A DNA stretch of 60,770 bases from Pantoea phytobeneficialis (lineage in GTDB: Bacteria; Pseudomonadota; Gammaproteobacteria; Enterobacterales; Enterobacteriaceae). The DNA lies in the NCBI RefSeq assembly GCF_009728735.1, contig NZ_CP024637.1, positions 95,040-155,809 of the forward strand. The letters run 5' to 3'. The notes under the pieces are model-generated. The model did not search any database. It had not been told where the DNA came from and was given only the letters and a program-made list of their open reading frames with translations. The stretch's first letter is position 1, and each line of letters starts with the position of its first letter. The translations under genes were made by a program, and so were the position numbers. Positions 60,474 to 60,770 of this stretch are shown here, in pieces.

Positions 60474-60770
60474 TGGATTTGACCCTATATATCCAGACGC
60501 CTTTTCTCTCTTACGGTTGTGATAACTTTCTGCGTATATATTCCCGCGGCGAGCGATATCCCAGCGCGCTGTGCGGGTGATGTTCGTTGTAATGACTGAA
60601 CGCCTCCGCCAGGTTCATCACCGCTACCTGGCTGTCCGGTTTTGGCATCACACTGATGTAATCCCGCTTTATCGTTTTCACGAAGCTTTCTGCTATGCCA
60701 TTGCTTTCCGGGCTACGAACTGCGGTCGTACATGGCTCAAGCCCCAGCATCCGGGCGAACGCCCGCGTTT
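60474..60770 (-). mobile_element. IS3-family insertion sequence, one end (runs off window)
   Basis: The element begins TGGATTTGACCCTATATATC at 60474, a TG-starting terminus like IS2/IS51-group ends, inside mop. It carries the 3' end of an orfB-type transposase on the minus strand. The other end lies beyond the window. Confidence 0.8.
60511..60770 (-). CDS. IS3-family transposase OrfB, C-terminal part
   Basis: The visible 86 codons read [40 protein letters not shown] and [20 protein letters not shown], the C-terminal rve domain of IS3-family (IS2-like) transposases with the final Glu of the DDE triad. Start lies outside the window. Confidence 0.9.
   Translation of the reverse strand, partial: TRAFARMLGLEPCTTAVRSPESNGIAESFVKTIKRDYISVMPKPDSQVAVMNLAEAFSHYNEHHPHSALGYRSPREYIRRKLSQP

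Noticed and set aside
1..60770. CRISPR array, tRNA or rRNA genes, replication origin
   Set aside because: No regularly spaced direct repeats, cloverleaf-like segments, rRNA stretches or iteron/rep gene combination were recognised.

Overview
The window reads as accessory DNA of an enterobacterium close to Pantoea/Erwinia. The main grounds are a compact carotenoid cluster (crtE-Y-I-B facing crtZ), a gluconate-2-dehydrogenase-type membrane complex, close relatives of enteric genes (ygaVP, blc, bamA, yjfB, nlp, elbB, ddpXABCDF), and REP-like palindromes between genes. In Pantoea, crt genes often sit on a large plasmid (LPP-1 type). A replicon of that kind would fit this mix of catabolic, transport and pigment genes, but I see no replication or partition gene, so this stays inference.

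Layout. 1-360: the end of an IS110-family element, with a possible guide (bridge) RNA, next to a REP. 361-9795: a three-subunit periplasmic sugar/sugar-acid dehydrogenase (cytochrome c, GMC flavoprotein, Tat-type small subunit), then a LacI-controlled cluster (two TIM-barrel isomerases, a Gfo/Idh/MocA oxidoreductase, a sugar-binding protein) with four related palindromic operators. 10041-12743: sfnG behind a sigma-54-like promoter, a CynX/NimT-type exporter, yjfB. 12828-18483: a CHASE4-PAS-GGDEF-EAL protein, a decayed second crtZ, a cold-shock-domain protein, ygaVP, blc and an IS1 fossil. 18640-20425: an AT-rich pair, a membrane-anchored DUF559 nuclease and an unknown partner. 20933-24521: a hydroxybenzoate-type decarboxylase operon (BCD) with a divergent MarR gene and a hydrolase. 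24534-29493: zeaxanthin genes without crtX. 29810-33178: three separate dehydrogenases. 33212-40105: an RpiR-ddpXABCDF peptide/D-Ala-D-Ala operon. 40447-43037: an AT-rich block with a Ner-like regulator and a tightly overlapping operon that includes elbB and a gene split by an in-frame TGA. 43600-46696: an unknown protein, a cysteine desulfurase and an MFS exporter. 46732-49115: an XRE regulator divergent from a DHA2 exporter. 49347-51785: a second-type BamA. 52027-58479: a sugar ABC operon with a PfkB kinase and a divergent ROK regulator. 58483-60770: a dienelactone hydrolase, a VOC protein, a PEP-mutase-like fragment, and a mop gene cut by an IS3-family element.

A REP-like palindrome family occurs at about ten places, often touching stop codons. 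I found none in roughly 12.6-24.9 kb or 40-51 kb, where AT-rich or unfamiliar genes lie, which fits patchwork acquisition.

The least explained parts are: the DUF559 nuclease pair (18.6-20.4 kb); the TGA-split gene / elbB / membrane winged-helix operon (41.4-43.0 kb); the unknown / cysteine desulfurase / MFS operon (43.6-46.7 kb); and the orphan BamA. No tRNA, rRNA or CRISPR array was seen.
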